Below, in pieces: positions 24,939 through 33,339 of a stretch of DNA of 64,000 bases. Source of the stretch: Christensenella minuta (GTDB lineage Bacteria; Bacillota; Clostridia; Christensenellales; Christensenellaceae); NCBI RefSeq assembly GCF_003628755.1, contig NZ_CP029256.1:2189585-2253584 (forward strand). The letters are read 5' to 3'. Within the stretch, counting starts at the first letter, position 1; the number at the start of each line of letters is the position of its first letter. The translations under genes were made by a program, and so were the position numbers. Under the pieces are notes generated by a model. It saw nothing but the letters and a program-made list of their open reading frames with translations. It searched no databases and was not told the origin of the DNA.

Positions 24939-27065
24939 TTACAGGTGCAGCACGCGGGCTTTGATCTCTTTTGTCTTGCCCACATTCCAGAAATTCTCGC
25001 CAAGATAGCCGCAGGTGCGCCGCGTAACGTTCATCTTGGCGTGATCCTTATTCCCGCAGTTCGGGCATTCCCATTCATTGTCGTCGTTGATAACGATCTC
25101 CCCGTCGAACCCGCAGACGTGGCAGTAATCGGATTTCGTATTGAACTCCGCATACTGGATATTGTCGTAAATATATTTGACGACCTCCTCGAGCGCTTCC
25201 AGGTTGTGGCGCATATTGGGAATCTCCACATAGGAGATCGCGCCGCCGGAAGAGATTGTCTGGAACCTGCTCTCGAAATCAAATTTGCTGAACGCGTCGA
25301 TCCGCTCGCGCACGTCCACATGATAGGAATTGGTATAATAGCCCTTGTCCGTCACGTCCTCGATGGTGCCGAAGCGCTCCTTGTCGATACGCGCGAAACG
25401 GTAGCAAAGGGATTCCGCCGGACTTCCATACAGCCCGAAGCCGATCCCCGTTTCCGCCTTCCAGCGGTCGCAGGCCGTGCGCATGCGGTTCATCACCTGC
25501 ATGGCGAATTCCTGTCCGCGCGGGGTGGTGTGGCTTTCGCCCTTCATCAGCTTAGTGACCTCATAAAGCCCGATATAGCCGAGGGAAATCGTGGAATAGC
25601 CGTCCTTCAGGAACGGGTCTATTTTTTCGCCCGGGGCAAGCCGCGCGATCGCGCCGTATTGCCAGTGCACGGGGCTCACGTCCGAGGTAGTCCCAAGCAG
25701 TGCGCGGTGGCGGCACATCAACGCTTCGCGGCACAGGTCCAAACGTTCGTCCATCAGCTTCCAGAATTTTTTCTCGTCGCCCTTGGCAAGAATGCCGATC
25801 TGCGGCAGGTTGAGGCTCACTACGCCCTGGTTGAAGCGCCCCTCGAATTTATACCTTCCGTCCGCATCCTTCCACGGCGTAAGGAAACTGCGGCAGCCCA
25901 TCGGGCTGAATACGTTGCCTTCATAGTGCTCGCGCATCTTCTTCGCGGAAATATAGTCCGGATAGAGGCGCTTTGCGGAGCACTTCACCGCCAGCTCCGT
26001 GATATAGTCGTACTTCCCGCCCTTGAGGCAGTTGTGTTCGTCCAAAACATAAACGAGTTTGGGGAATGCGGGGGTCACGTAAACGCCCTTCACATTTTTG
26101 ATTCCCTCGAGGCGCTGGCGCAGGATTTCCGCAACGATCATCGCGTTTTCTTCGAGATATTCGTCGTCTTTATCAAGGTTCAAAAACAGCGTGACAAACG
26201 GCGACTGCCCGTTGGTGGTCATCAGGGTGTTGATCTGGTACTGGATGGTCTGTACCCCGCCCCTCAGCTCCGAACGCAGGCGCTCGTCCGTCAGTTTCGC
26301 GATCATTTCTTCCGGTGCGTCCGGCCCCATGATCTCGCGGAAGCGTGCTTCAAACTTTTTTTTGCTGCGGCGCAAATATTTTCCAAGGTGCCGTACGTCC
26401 ACAGACTGTCCGCCATACTGGCTGCTGGCTACGGAAGCGATAATCTGCGTCATCACCGTGCACGCCACCTGAAAGCTCTTGGGGCTTTCGATCAATTTGC
26501 CGTTCATCACCGTACCGTTATCCAGCATGTCCCCAATATTGATTAGGCAGCAGTTAAAAATAGGCTGCAGGAAATAATCCGCATCATGGAAGTGCAATAC
26601 GCCCTCGTCGTGCGCCTTGGAGATTTTTTCGGGCAGCAGCACCCTGCGGGTCAGGTCCTTTGACACCTCTCCGGCGATCAGGTCGCGCTGCGTCGCCGCG
26701 ACAACCGCGTTTTTGTTGGAATTTTCTTCCATCACGTCCTTATTGCTGTTTTTAATCAGGCTGAGGATGGAATCGTCCGTCGTGTTGGCCTTGCGCACCA
26801 GCGCGCGCGAATACCGGTAAATAATATAGGTTTTGGCAAGGACGAACTTCTTCTCGTCCATCAGCTTTTGTTCGATGATGTCCTGGATATCCTCCACCAG
26901 CATCCGCTTACGGTTCTTCTTTTCGATGCAATCAATGATTGTGCCGATCTTTTCTTCCGATATTTTTTCGCTGTCTTCCACTTCGGCATTTGCCTTGCGG
27001 ATCGCGGTCGCAATCTTGCTCCTGTCGTAATCCACGCAGCTGCCGTCTCTTTTGATTACCTGCAT
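24939..27065 (-). CDS. nrdD: Anaerobic ribonucleoside-triphosphate reductase
   Basis: A class III ribonucleotide reductase of 708 residues. An N-terminal ATP-cone (residues 1-95, IKRDGSCVDYDRSKI) provides allosteric control. The large barrel follows. Near the C-terminus are a zinc site (CHVCG and CPNCG) and the glycyl-radical loop RTCGYLG. It makes dNTPs under anaerobic conditions with NrdG as activase. The ATG at 27065 is chosen because AAGGAG lies 9 bases upstream, which places the annotated start right at the ATP-cone; an ATG at 27092 has no such site. A pair of NrdR boxes precedes the gene. Confidence 0.96.
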   Translation of the reverse strand: MQVIKRDGSCVDYDRSKIATAIRKANAEVEDSEKISEEKIGTIIDCIEKKNRKRMLVEDIQDIIEQKLMDEKKFVLAKTYIIYRYSRALVRKANTTDDSILSLIKNSNKDVMEENSNKNAVVAATQRDLIAGEVSKDLTRRVLLPEKISKAHDEGVLHFHDADYFLQPIFNCCLINIGDMLDNGTVMNGKLIESPKSFQVACTVMTQIIASVASSQYGGQSVDVRHLGKYLRRSKKKFEARFREIMGPDAPEEMIAKLTDERLRSELRGGVQTIQYQINTLMTTNGQSPFVTLFLNLDKDDEYLEENAMIVAEILRQRLEGIKNVKGVYVTPAFPKLVYVLDEHNCLKGGKYDYITELAVKCSAKRLYPDYISAKKMREHYEGNVFSPMGCRSFLTPWKDADGRYKFEGRFNQGVVSLNLPQIGILAKGDEKKFWKLMDERLDLCREALMCRHRALLGTTSDVSPVHWQYGAIARLAPGEKIDPFLKDGYSTISLGYIGLYEVTKLMKGESHTTPRGQEFAMQVMNRMRTACDRWKAETGIGFGLYGSPAESLCYRFARIDKERFGTIEDVTDKGYYTNSYHVDVRERIDAFSKFDFESRFQTISSGGAISYVEIPNMRHNLEALEEVVKYIYDNIQYAEFNTKSDYCHVCGFDGEIVINDDNEWECPNCGNKDHAKMNVTRRTCGYLGENFWNVGKTKEIKARVLHL

Positions 27066-27128
27066 ACCGATTTTCTCCTTCGTTTTGTTCATGCCAGAAA
27101 ATATAATATCATAGATAAACCAATATGT

Positions 27129-27144
27129 CTACCATATATCGTGT
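27129..27144. promoter_or_regulatory. NrdR box 1
   Basis: CTACCATATATCGTGT matches the 16-bp NrdR consensus (acaCwATATwGtgt-like). It lies 64-79 bases upstream of the nrdD start. Confidence 0.7.
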
Positions 27145-27160
27145 TTATCCAGACAATCAT

Positions 27161-27176
27161 ACACTATATTTAGTCG
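27161..27176. promoter_or_regulatory. NrdR box 2
   Basis: ACACTATATTTAGTCG matches the NrdR consensus. It starts exactly 32 bp from box 1, about three helical turns, the spacing known for cooperative NrdR binding. Confidence 0.72.
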
Positions 27177-27487
27177 AATCCAAAAAAACGGAGAAAACGG
27201 CTTTCCCGTCGGATTTTGCGCGCTTTTCCCCCTGTTTTCCCTATCCGTCGGCCGTCGTCCCAGACAGTCCCCGGCTCTTTTGCGTTCCGCATGCAGCTCT
27301 TCCCCCCCGGTAAAAGGGCGGCGGAAAACAGCGTTTTTTTAAATTTGTCCCGTATTTTTCTATACACGCGTCCGCAGGCGGTGCTATACTATGGATAAAG
27401 CAAATTACTGTTTCCATTCACCAATCGGTTCTCATCGTAACGGCAGCTGTTAAAGCCTCAGGGCTTTTAAGGACAGGGGGTGTTGCA
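27177..27487. other. Intergenic region, promoter of the FtsX-like gene
   Basis: Apart from an extended -10 (TGCTATACT, 27382-27390) there is no feature in these 311 bases that I can support. The stretch is pyrimidine-rich on the plus strand from 27200 to 27300. Confidence 0.45.
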
Positions 27488-29050
27488 ATGAACCCATTTC
27501 AAAGGGCCGTAAAATATATCGGCAGAAAAAAGGTGCGGACGATTATTTTGTTCTGCATCTTGTTTGCTATGGCGTTATCCATGCTTATCTGCAGTTCCAT
27601 CCGCGGCAGCGCCGTTTTTGCGGCGGAGGAGGTACGGAAAACATACGGCTCCGGCTTTCGCCTGTATATTGATTTCGATCTTCCCGAGGAGATGCTGTGG
27701 GAGGATGCTGTGCACGAAGACGGCATGCCCTACAAAAAATTCATCGGCCCGAACATAACGCCCGAAGCGCTTGACGAGCTTCTGGCCGTAACCGGAATCG
27801 AGGAATATTGCTCCGGCGAGGGTGCGCTCGCGCTCTATACCAGCCTTGAACTTGTCCCGGGATTGTGCGCCTTTTGGTACGACGAAATACTCGGCGAGGG
27901 CAACCACTACCCGGAATATATCTCAGAAGAAAGCTACTGGAAGCAGGCGCAGCTTTACCGTGAAACTCCTTATCCGGAGGAAGAGATCCCCGGGATCTAC
28001 ACATGGCGCAATTATACGAATATTTATTTCTGCGAAAACAGCGGCCTGCATCCTTTCTTCCGCAACGGCTCCCTTACGCTCGCGGAGGGGCGGCACATCG
28101 GGCGGAACGACGCCTTTTGCGCCCTCGTTTCCGAGACGCTCGCCGGGCGGAACGGCCTTTCCCTTGGGGACTCCTTTACCGTCGAGCAGCGGCAAGATAC
28201 CGTTATTCTAAGCGGCGACCCGGAAACTTGCGTGGGCAGGCCCATCCCGCTCACGGTGGTGGGGATCTTCCGTGTGAATTTTGCGGATGAGCCTTCCCGA
28301 TTTACAATGGAAAACGAGCTCACGGACAACTTCATTTTCACCGATATGCAGACGGATGAAAAATGGCGGGAATACTACAGCGCGGCGGTCGGAAAGACCT
28401 ATACTCCCGGACAGAGGAAATATAACGACCTGACGCTTTTTGTCGAGGACCCCGCCCTGCTGGACGACGCCATCCAAAAGGTACGCTCCCTCGACCTGAT
28501 CGACTGGAATTACTATACCATCGAAAAGGATGACTCCGCCTACCGCGCGCTGGCAAAGCCGCTCGATATGATGACCGGTATTACGACCTTTCTCACCGTG
28601 CTGCTGGCGGCAGGCTGCCTTATTGTGCTCATGCTGCTGTTCTTCATGTGGATACGGGGCAGGCGGCGGGAAATCGGCATTCTGCGCGCGCAGGGCGTAC
28701 GAAAGGGAAACATCCTCTGCCAGCTGCTCCTGGAATGCCTGCTCGTTGTCGCAGCCGCTTTTTGTTCCGCCGCCCTTGTGGCCGCGCCGCTTTCTCAGCC
28801 GCTTGGCGACCTGCTGGCCGGTTCCGTGGTGGATGAAGCTGCCGGGCCTTTTGAAAAAACGTTCGACCGGTTTCAAAATGTCGTGCTGGAACGGGTCTCG
28901 AGCGAACCCGTCACGCTTCTATATCCTGTGGAAGGCGGGGGACTCGCGGCGGTCGGTATCCTGTTGCTTTCGGTTTCGTCGGGAACCGTCTGTATTGCCG
29001 CCGCGCCTATCCTTCGCCAAAAACCCCGGGACATTCTTTCCGGCAAATAA
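27488..29050 (+). CDS. FtsX-like permease family protein, orphan
   Basis: A 520-residue membrane protein with MacB/FtsX topology. One N-terminal transmembrane helix lies at about residues 18-40. A large extracytoplasmic domain (45-360) follows, then three transmembrane helices within about 365-510. In such systems two FtsX-like permeases or a dimer work with an ABC ATPase to export lipoproteins or peptides, or to signal. No ATPase gene is adjacent, so the partner must be encoded elsewhere or absent. An AGGGGG-type site (GGGGGTGTTGCA) precedes the ATG. It is monocistronic with a terminator. Confidence 0.82.
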   Translation: MNPFQRAVKYIGRKKVRTIILFCILFAMALSMLICSSIRGSAVFAAEEVRKTYGSGFRLYIDFDLPEEMLWEDAVHEDGMPYKKFIGPNITPEALDELLAVTGIEEYCSGEGALALYTSLELVPGLCAFWYDEILGEGNHYPEYISEESYWKQAQLYRETPYPEEEIPGIYTWRNYTNIYFCENSGLHPFFRNGSLTLAEGRHIGRNDAFCALVSETLAGRNGLSLGDSFTVEQRQDTVILSGDPETCVGRPIPLTVVGIFRVNFADEPSRFTMENELTDNFIFTDMQTDEKWREYYSAAVGKTYTPGQRKYNDLTLFVEDPALLDDAIQKVRSLDLIDWNYYTIEKDDSAYRALAKPLDMMTGITTFLTVLLAAGCLIVLMLLFFMWIRGRRREIGILRAQGVRKGNILCQLLLECLLVVAAAFCSAALVAAPLSQPLGDLLAGSVVDEAAGPFEKTFDRFQNVVLERVSSEPVTLLYPVEGGGLAAVGILLLSVSSGTVCIAAAPILRQKPRDILSGK

Positions 29051-29052
29051 AA

Positions 29053-29075
29053 AAGCCCTGCCGCAGGCAGGGCTT
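29053..29075. terminator. Bidirectional terminator
   Basis: A perfect 10-bp stem (29053-29062 with 29066-29075) with a 3-nt loop and T-rich tail, between the converging permease and isomerase-like genes. Confidence 0.85.
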
Positions 29076-29086
29076 CTTCTTTGCTT

Positions 29087-30580
29087 TTATTCGGCAAACG
29101 GATTTTCCGTCGGATACAGCATCCCTTTCGGCTGGTTGAACGCAATGTCGTCCACGCCAAGGTAATTGAAAATACTGAAAAGCGCTTTGCCGACATGGCC
29201 GAACGCGACCGCGCCGTGGTGCGGATAGTTCTTTTCGATCAGCACATGGCGGTAGAAGCGGCCCATTTCCGGAATGGCGAAGATACCGATGCCGCCGAAC
29301 GAACGCGTCGCAACCGGAAGGACCTCGCCCTGCGCGATATAGCTGTGGAGCGTACCGTCTGCCGCACCGTGCAGGCGGAAGAAGGTAATCTGTCCCGCCG
29401 CGATATCGCCCTCGAGCGTGCCGCGCGTGAAATCCGGCTCGCCGCCGTTTTCAAGCAGGCGGTTCTGGATCAGCTGGTATTTCACCGCCGCGCCCTTTGC
29501 GAGCTTGCAGAACGGCGTATTCCCGCAATGGAAGCCCATGAACGTATCTTTCAGCGTATAATCGTATTTGCCCTTAATATCCTCTTCATAGATATCGCGC
29601 GGAACAGAGTTGTTGATGTCGAGCAGCGTAACCGCGTCGCCCGTGATACACGCGCCGATGTATTCCGAAAGCGCGCCGTAGATATCCACTTCGCACGCCA
29701 CCGGGATTCCCCTTGAAGCAAGGCGGCTGTTCACATAGCAGGGTTCAAAGCCGAATTCCGACGGGAATGCCGGCCAGCATTTGTCCGCAAACGCGACATA
29801 TTTGCGCGCGCCCCTGTTCTGCTCCGCCCAGTCGAGCAGCGTAAGCTCAAACTGCGCCATACGGGGCAGCAGGTCGGGATATTGGTTTCCTTCCATGCCA
29901 AGCTCGTTTGCCATATCCGCTACGACATCCGCGATGCGCGGATCGTCCTTGTGCGCGCGGTATGCCACCAGCAGGTCCAGCTCGGAATTTTCCTGTATCT
30001 CCACGCCAAGGTCATACAGCGGTTTGATCGGCGCGTTGCAGGCAAAGAAATCCTGCGGGCGCGGACCGAAGGTGATGATTTTGAGGTTCGCAAGACCGAT
30101 CAGCACGCGCGCTACGGGAACGAAGTCCGCGATCATGTCCGCGATCTCCTCCGCGGTACCCACCGGATATTCCGGGATATACGCCTTGAGGTTCCGCAGG
30201 CCGAGGTTATATGAGCAGTTGAGCATGCCGCAGTATGCGTCGCCGCGTCCATTAATCAGGTCTTTGCCTGTCTCTTCGGCTGCCGCGGCATACATCACCG
30301 GGCCGTCGAAATATTTCGCGATCAGCGTCTCCGGCGTTTCCGGGCCGAAGTTGCCGAGGAATACGAGGAGCGCGTTGCAGCCGGCCGCCGTTACTTCTTC
30401 GACCGCCTTTTGCATATCGGTCTCGTTTTCCACCGTGGTTTTCGCTTCAAAAAGATCGATTCCCTTCTTTCCGCAAGCGTCCTTTACTGCCGCGCGGCGG
30501 CGTTCGGACAGCGAGATGACAAAGCAATCGCGGCTTACCGCGATCACGCCAAGCTTTACTTCAGGAATATTGTTACCCAT
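29087..30580 (-). CDS. L-fucose/D-arabinose isomerase family protein
   Basis: A 497-residue protein with the two-domain fold of L-fucose isomerase-like enzymes, which interconvert aldoses and ketoses with a divalent metal. Recognisable parts are LLVFLGNFGPETPE in the N-terminal domain and VACEVDIYGALSEYI with FHCGNTPFC towards the C-terminus. The exact sugar is not evident. The start at 30580 has GGAGG 8 bases upstream. It is co-transcribed with the DUF4867 gene upstream (36 bases) and probably repressed by the divergent LacI-type protein. Confidence 0.85.
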   Translation of the reverse strand: MGNNIPEVKLGVIAVSRDCFVISLSERRRAAVKDACGKKGIDLFEAKTTVENETDMQKAVEEVTAAGCNALLVFLGNFGPETPETLIAKYFDGPVMYAAAAEETGKDLINGRGDAYCGMLNCSYNLGLRNLKAYIPEYPVGTAEEIADMIADFVPVARVLIGLANLKIITFGPRPQDFFACNAPIKPLYDLGVEIQENSELDLLVAYRAHKDDPRIADVVADMANELGMEGNQYPDLLPRMAQFELTLLDWAEQNRGARKYVAFADKCWPAFPSEFGFEPCYVNSRLASRGIPVACEVDIYGALSEYIGACITGDAVTLLDINNSVPRDIYEEDIKGKYDYTLKDTFMGFHCGNTPFCKLAKGAAVKYQLIQNRLLENGGEPDFTRGTLEGDIAAGQITFFRLHGAADGTLHSYIAQGEVLPVATRSFGGIGIFAIPEMGRFYRHVLIEKNYPHHGAVAFGHVGKALFSIFNYLGVDDIAFNQPKGMLYPTENPFAE

Positions 30581-30616
30581 TACTTTGACCTCCAAATAGT
30601 TTTTTGCTCGCATAAT

Positions 30617-31237
30617 TTATAATGTAATATTTTCACCCGTAAGACCGATGAATGCACCGTCCTTTTCAAGACCGCTTTCCGGATGGGCAATTAGCCATTT
30701 ATTCCGTGCGAAGAGCAGCGCCTCCTCACCTTCCCTGCCGGGTGTGAACGGCAGCGGTTCGTTTGTTTCCTTCGGCAGCACAATCGCTACGCGGAATTTT
30801 CCGCCGGAGCTGATCGGCGCATAATGCAGCGTGGTCGCGTATATTTCCACCGCCGTCCCCGCAGGCACAAGGAACGCTTCCATCTTAGACGTATCATACT
30901 CATAGGTGTCCGGGTCGATATCCTGCTGCATACCGATCAACAGGACCATATCCGTGCATGCGATGTTGATCTCGCTTGAACGGTGGTATTCCAGCGCGTT
31001 CAACGTATGGTTGTCCCCGTTGCAATAGCCGACCTGGACCGGCAGTCCGCCGTATACCGAATCGCGCAGCCTGCTGAATACACGGGTCGCCTCGAGCTGC
31101 GGAATGCTTGGCTCGTAAACCACCCCGTCCGGCGTCGGCGTGCTTTCCATCGCCTTCAAAAGTTCATCGAAATCAATCCCCTTGACGATCCTTCCGTATT
31201 TACGGAAAGCCGGCGAGGTGACCGCTTGAATTTCCAT
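30617..31237 (-). CDS. DUF4867 family protein
   Basis: A 206-residue cupin-like protein of the DUF4867 family, often found next to fucose-isomerase-like genes. Motifs: HRSSEINIACTDMVLLIG and FLVPAGTAVEIYATTLHYAP, the latter resembling the metal-binding strand of lyxose isomerase or ureidoglycolate-type cupins. It may be a sugar isomerase or mutarotase; this is inference. The start at 31237 follows AAGGGGGG. First gene of the LacI-controlled operon. Confidence 0.78.
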   Translation of the reverse strand: MEIQAVTSPAFRKYGRIVKGIDFDELLKAMESTPTPDGVVYEPSIPQLEATRVFSRLRDSVYGGLPVQVGYCNGDNHTLNALEYHRSSEINIACTDMVLLIGMQQDIDPDTYEYDTSKMEAFLVPAGTAVEIYATTLHYAPISSGGKFRVAIVLPKETNEPLPFTPGREGEEALLFARNKWLIAHPESGLEKDGAFIGLTGENITL

Positions 31238-31286
31238 CGTGATTCCCCCCTTGAAATTCATTTTTGAGTTGCGTAGCTGTTTTGCT

Positions 31287-31300
31287 TGTGCACGAGCACA
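31287..31300. promoter_or_regulatory. LacI-type operator for the DUF4867/isomerase operon
   Basis: TGTGC-ACGA-GCACA is an inverted repeat located at about +8 to +21 of the minus-strand promoter at 31315-31343. Its core is the reverse complement of the operator at 31411-31430. Confidence 0.75.
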
Positions 31301-31314
31301 CGTTTATTACTTTT

Positions 31315-31343
31315 AGAATACCATTGCATTTTGCTCCCGTCAA
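31315..31343 (-). promoter_or_regulatory. Promoter of the DUF4867/isomerase operon
   Basis: On the minus strand TTGACG (31343-31338), a 17-bp spacer and TATTCT (31320-31315). Transcription should start near 31308, just before the operator. Confidence 0.7.
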
Positions 31344-31370
31344 TGCTTTTTTCTTTATTTTCAAAGGCTG

Positions 31371-31399
31371 TTGACAGGAAACGCGCAAAGCATTATCAT
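31371..31399 (+). promoter_or_regulatory. Promoter of the lacI-type gene
   Basis: TTGACA (31371-31376), a 17-bp spacer and TATCAT (31394-31399). The predicted start is near 31406. Confidence 0.8.
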
Positions 31400-31410
31400 A
31401 AAATCATATA

Positions 31411-31430
31411 TTATGTGCTCGTGCACATAA
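31411..31430. promoter_or_regulatory. LacI-type operator for autoregulation
   Basis: TTATGTGC-TCGT-GCACATAA has perfect 8-bp arms and lies immediately downstream of the predicted start. It shares its 14-bp core with the operator at 31287-31300. Confidence 0.8.
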
Positions 31431-31456
31431 AAATAGTATCTGGATTCGGAGCAATC

Positions 31457-32476
31457 ATGGCTACAATTAAGCAAATTTCCGAACTGAGCGGCGTTTCCCG
31501 CGGCACGGTGGACCGCGTTCTCAACGGCCGCGGGCACGTTTCCCCGGAAAAAGAACGGCTGGTGCGCAGTATTGCCGAGCAGGTTGGCTATACGCCCAAC
31601 CGCGCGGGCAAGGCGCTTGCCGCCCGTAAAAAATCATATATCATCGGCGTTCTTTTGGCGAGCGAGGGCAATCCTTTTTTCGGCGAGGTCATCCGCGGCG
31701 TACACGAAGCGGAACGCGAGCTTCACGACTATGGCGTTAAGGTGGTCCTGCGCACCCAGAAGGGTTATGACGTAGCAGCCCAGCTTGCGGCCATGGATGA
31801 AATGGGCGAGGACACGAACGCCCTGATTTTGAATCCTATCAACGACCCGGCGGTCGCGGAAAAAATCAACGCGCTTTCCGACCGCGGCGTGCAGATGTAT
31901 ACGCTCAACACGGATATCGAGGACTGCCGCCGCCTGTGCTATATAGGCAGCGACTATTTCGAAGGCGGACGCATCGCCTGCGGCATGCTTGGGCTTCTTA
32001 CCGGCGGTGTGGCCAACGTGGGCATCCTCACGGGCTCGGTGCACATCCTTGGGCATAAACAGCGTATCAACGGCTTTTTAGACGTCATGTATAAAAAATA
32101 TCCCAAGTTCCGCTTCCTGTCTATCATGGAGACGGAAGACGACGATATGATCGGTTTTGAAAGCACGCGCAGGATGCTCACGGAGTATCCCGAGATCGAT
32201 ACGATCTTCCTTGCCGCGGCAGGCGTATACGGCGTGTGCCGCGCTGTACAGTCCTTCCTGCCGGAACGCAGGCTGCACATCGTTTCGTTCGACCATATCC
32301 CGCAGACCGAGGAACTGATGCGTGCGGGGCTGATCCAGGCGACGATCTGCCAGCAGCCGTTTGCGCAGGGATATGAAGCGGTAAAGCTCGCATTCAATTC
32401 ACTGATGAACGGTATGCCTCCTGCGGAGCAGCAGTTCATCGTTAAAAACGACATCCGTATTTTGGAAAACCTGTAA
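31457..32476 (+). CDS. LacI family transcriptional regulator
   Basis: A 339-residue repressor. The N-terminal LacI helix-turn-helix and hinge span residues 3-55 (TIKQISELSGVSRGTVDRVL). A periplasmic-binding-protein-like sensor domain follows from about residue 60 (KSYIIGVLLASEGNPFF). The sensor resembles ribose/simple-sugar types. The ATG at 31457 follows GGAG. It is divergent from the DUF4867/isomerase operon, and matching operators lie downstream of both promoters, so it very likely represses both. The inducer is presumably the sugar handled by that operon. Confidence 0.92.
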   Translation: MATIKQISELSGVSRGTVDRVLNGRGHVSPEKERLVRSIAEQVGYTPNRAGKALAARKKSYIIGVLLASEGNPFFGEVIRGVHEAERELHDYGVKVVLRTQKGYDVAAQLAAMDEMGEDTNALILNPINDPAVAEKINALSDRGVQMYTLNTDIEDCRRLCYIGSDYFEGGRIACGMLGLLTGGVANVGILTGSVHILGHKQRINGFLDVMYKKYPKFRFLSIMETEDDDMIGFESTRRMLTEYPEIDTIFLAAAGVYGVCRAVQSFLPERRLHIVSFDHIPQTEELMRAGLIQATICQQPFAQGYEAVKLAFNSLMNGMPPAEQQFIVKNDIRILENL

Positions 32477-32707
32477 ACGAAAACTGCCGAAAGGCGGCCA
32501 AGTCACACCGCAGCCTATTTGTTCGCTTTCTTGCTCTGCTTTGAAAACTCACTTTTGGCCGGAGTCCCCTTTTTACCCGCGCGGCAGTGCCGCGCTCGGT
32601 ACTTATTGCCGATCCTTTATTATTTGTCTTTTTAGGCGTGCTCCTTACCGTTCTTTCTCCCTTGCTGCCTAACTCTTTACTTTCTGCTGTTTGTTTTTAT
32701 ATTTTTC

Positions 32708-32736
32708 TTGACATATATCGGCCGCCGATCTATTAT
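32708..32736 (+). promoter_or_regulatory. Promoter of the padR-type gene
   Basis: Consensus TTGACA (32708-32713), a 17-bp spacer and TATTAT (32731-32736). Two operators overlap it and follow it. Confidence 0.85.
32713..32733. promoter_or_regulatory. PadR operator 1
   Basis: ATATATCG-GCCGC-CGATCTAT lies over the promoter spacer between -35 and -10. The pattern ATATATCG-N5-CGATnTAT is shared with operator 2. Confidence 0.7.
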
Positions 32737-32738
32737 TT

Positions 32739-32759
32739 ATATATCGATAACCGATATAT
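32739..32759. promoter_or_regulatory. PadR operator 2
   Basis: ATATATCG-ATAAC-CGATATAT has perfect 8-bp arms and covers the predicted transcription start. Its centre is 26 bp from that of operator 1. Confidence 0.75.
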
Positions 32760-32774
32760 AAGGAGGATGGAGCA

Positions 32775-33119
32775 ATGCCCGTTGACAGAAGCCTGCTGAC
32801 CGGAAGCACTACGATGCTTGTTTTGAAGCTATTGGAAAATAAAGATATGTACGGATATGAAATGATCGAACAGCTTGGGAAGCGTTCCCAAAATATATTC
32901 TCCCTCAAGGCGGGGACTCTCTATCCCCTGCTGCACGGCCTTGAGAAAAAGGGTATGGTTCAGTCCTATGACCACGAAGCGTGGGGGCGGACACGTAAAT
33001 ATTACAAACTCACAAATGACGGACGCAGGCTGCTCGTGGAAAAGCGAAAAGAGTGGGATACCTTTTCCTCCGCGGTGGCAAGCGTACTGAAAGGCGGTGC
33101 TTTGTGTGAACAAGTATGA
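32775..33119 (+). CDS. PadR family transcriptional regulator
   Basis: A 114-residue winged-helix regulator of the compact PadR subfamily 2. The core includes MLVLKLLENKDMYGYEMIEQL, LKAGTLYPLLHGLEKKGMV and the wing RKYYKLTNDGRRLL. Such proteins usually repress their own gene and a neighbouring membrane or export gene. AGGAGG precedes the ATG. Twin operators in the promoter argue for autorepression. The next gene, which starts inside its 3' end, is a truncated version of the usual partner. Confidence 0.92.
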   Translation: MPVDRSLLTGSTTMLVLKLLENKDMYGYEMIEQLGKRSQNIFSLKAGTLYPLLHGLEKKGMVQSYDHEAWGRTRKYYKLTNDGRRLLVEKRKEWDTFSSAVASVLKGGALCEQV

Positions 33120-33339
33120 CGATATCAAGCGGTATATCACGACCGTCTGCGAGCATATCCGGTGGAAAAAAGCCCGTCTTACGGCCGCGGACGAGCTGGA
33201 AACGCATATCCTCGACCAGCGCGGCGCACTGATCCTCACGGGCATGGAAAGCGACGCGGCTAAAGCGCCCAGCACCGCTTCCCTCACAGGCCGAACGCCC
33301 CGAACAAAAGCAGCCCTGCGCCGCCCGAAACGAGCATGA
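33106..33339 (+). pseudogene. Truncated partner of PadR (permease-prefix-domain protein)
   Basis: A GTG at 33106 inside the end of the PadR gene begins VNKYDDIKRYITTVCEHIRW, followed by ELETHILDQ. This is the N-terminal cytoplasmic prefix domain commonly encoded after PadR-type regulators and fused to a DUF1700- or FtsW/permease-type membrane region. Similarity ends near residue 50 (about 33260). The frame then runs into unrelated Arg/Pro-rich sequence antisense to the chromate transporter gene and stops at 33339. The membrane portion is missing, most likely by deletion. A short domain-only protein could still be made. Confidence 0.65.
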
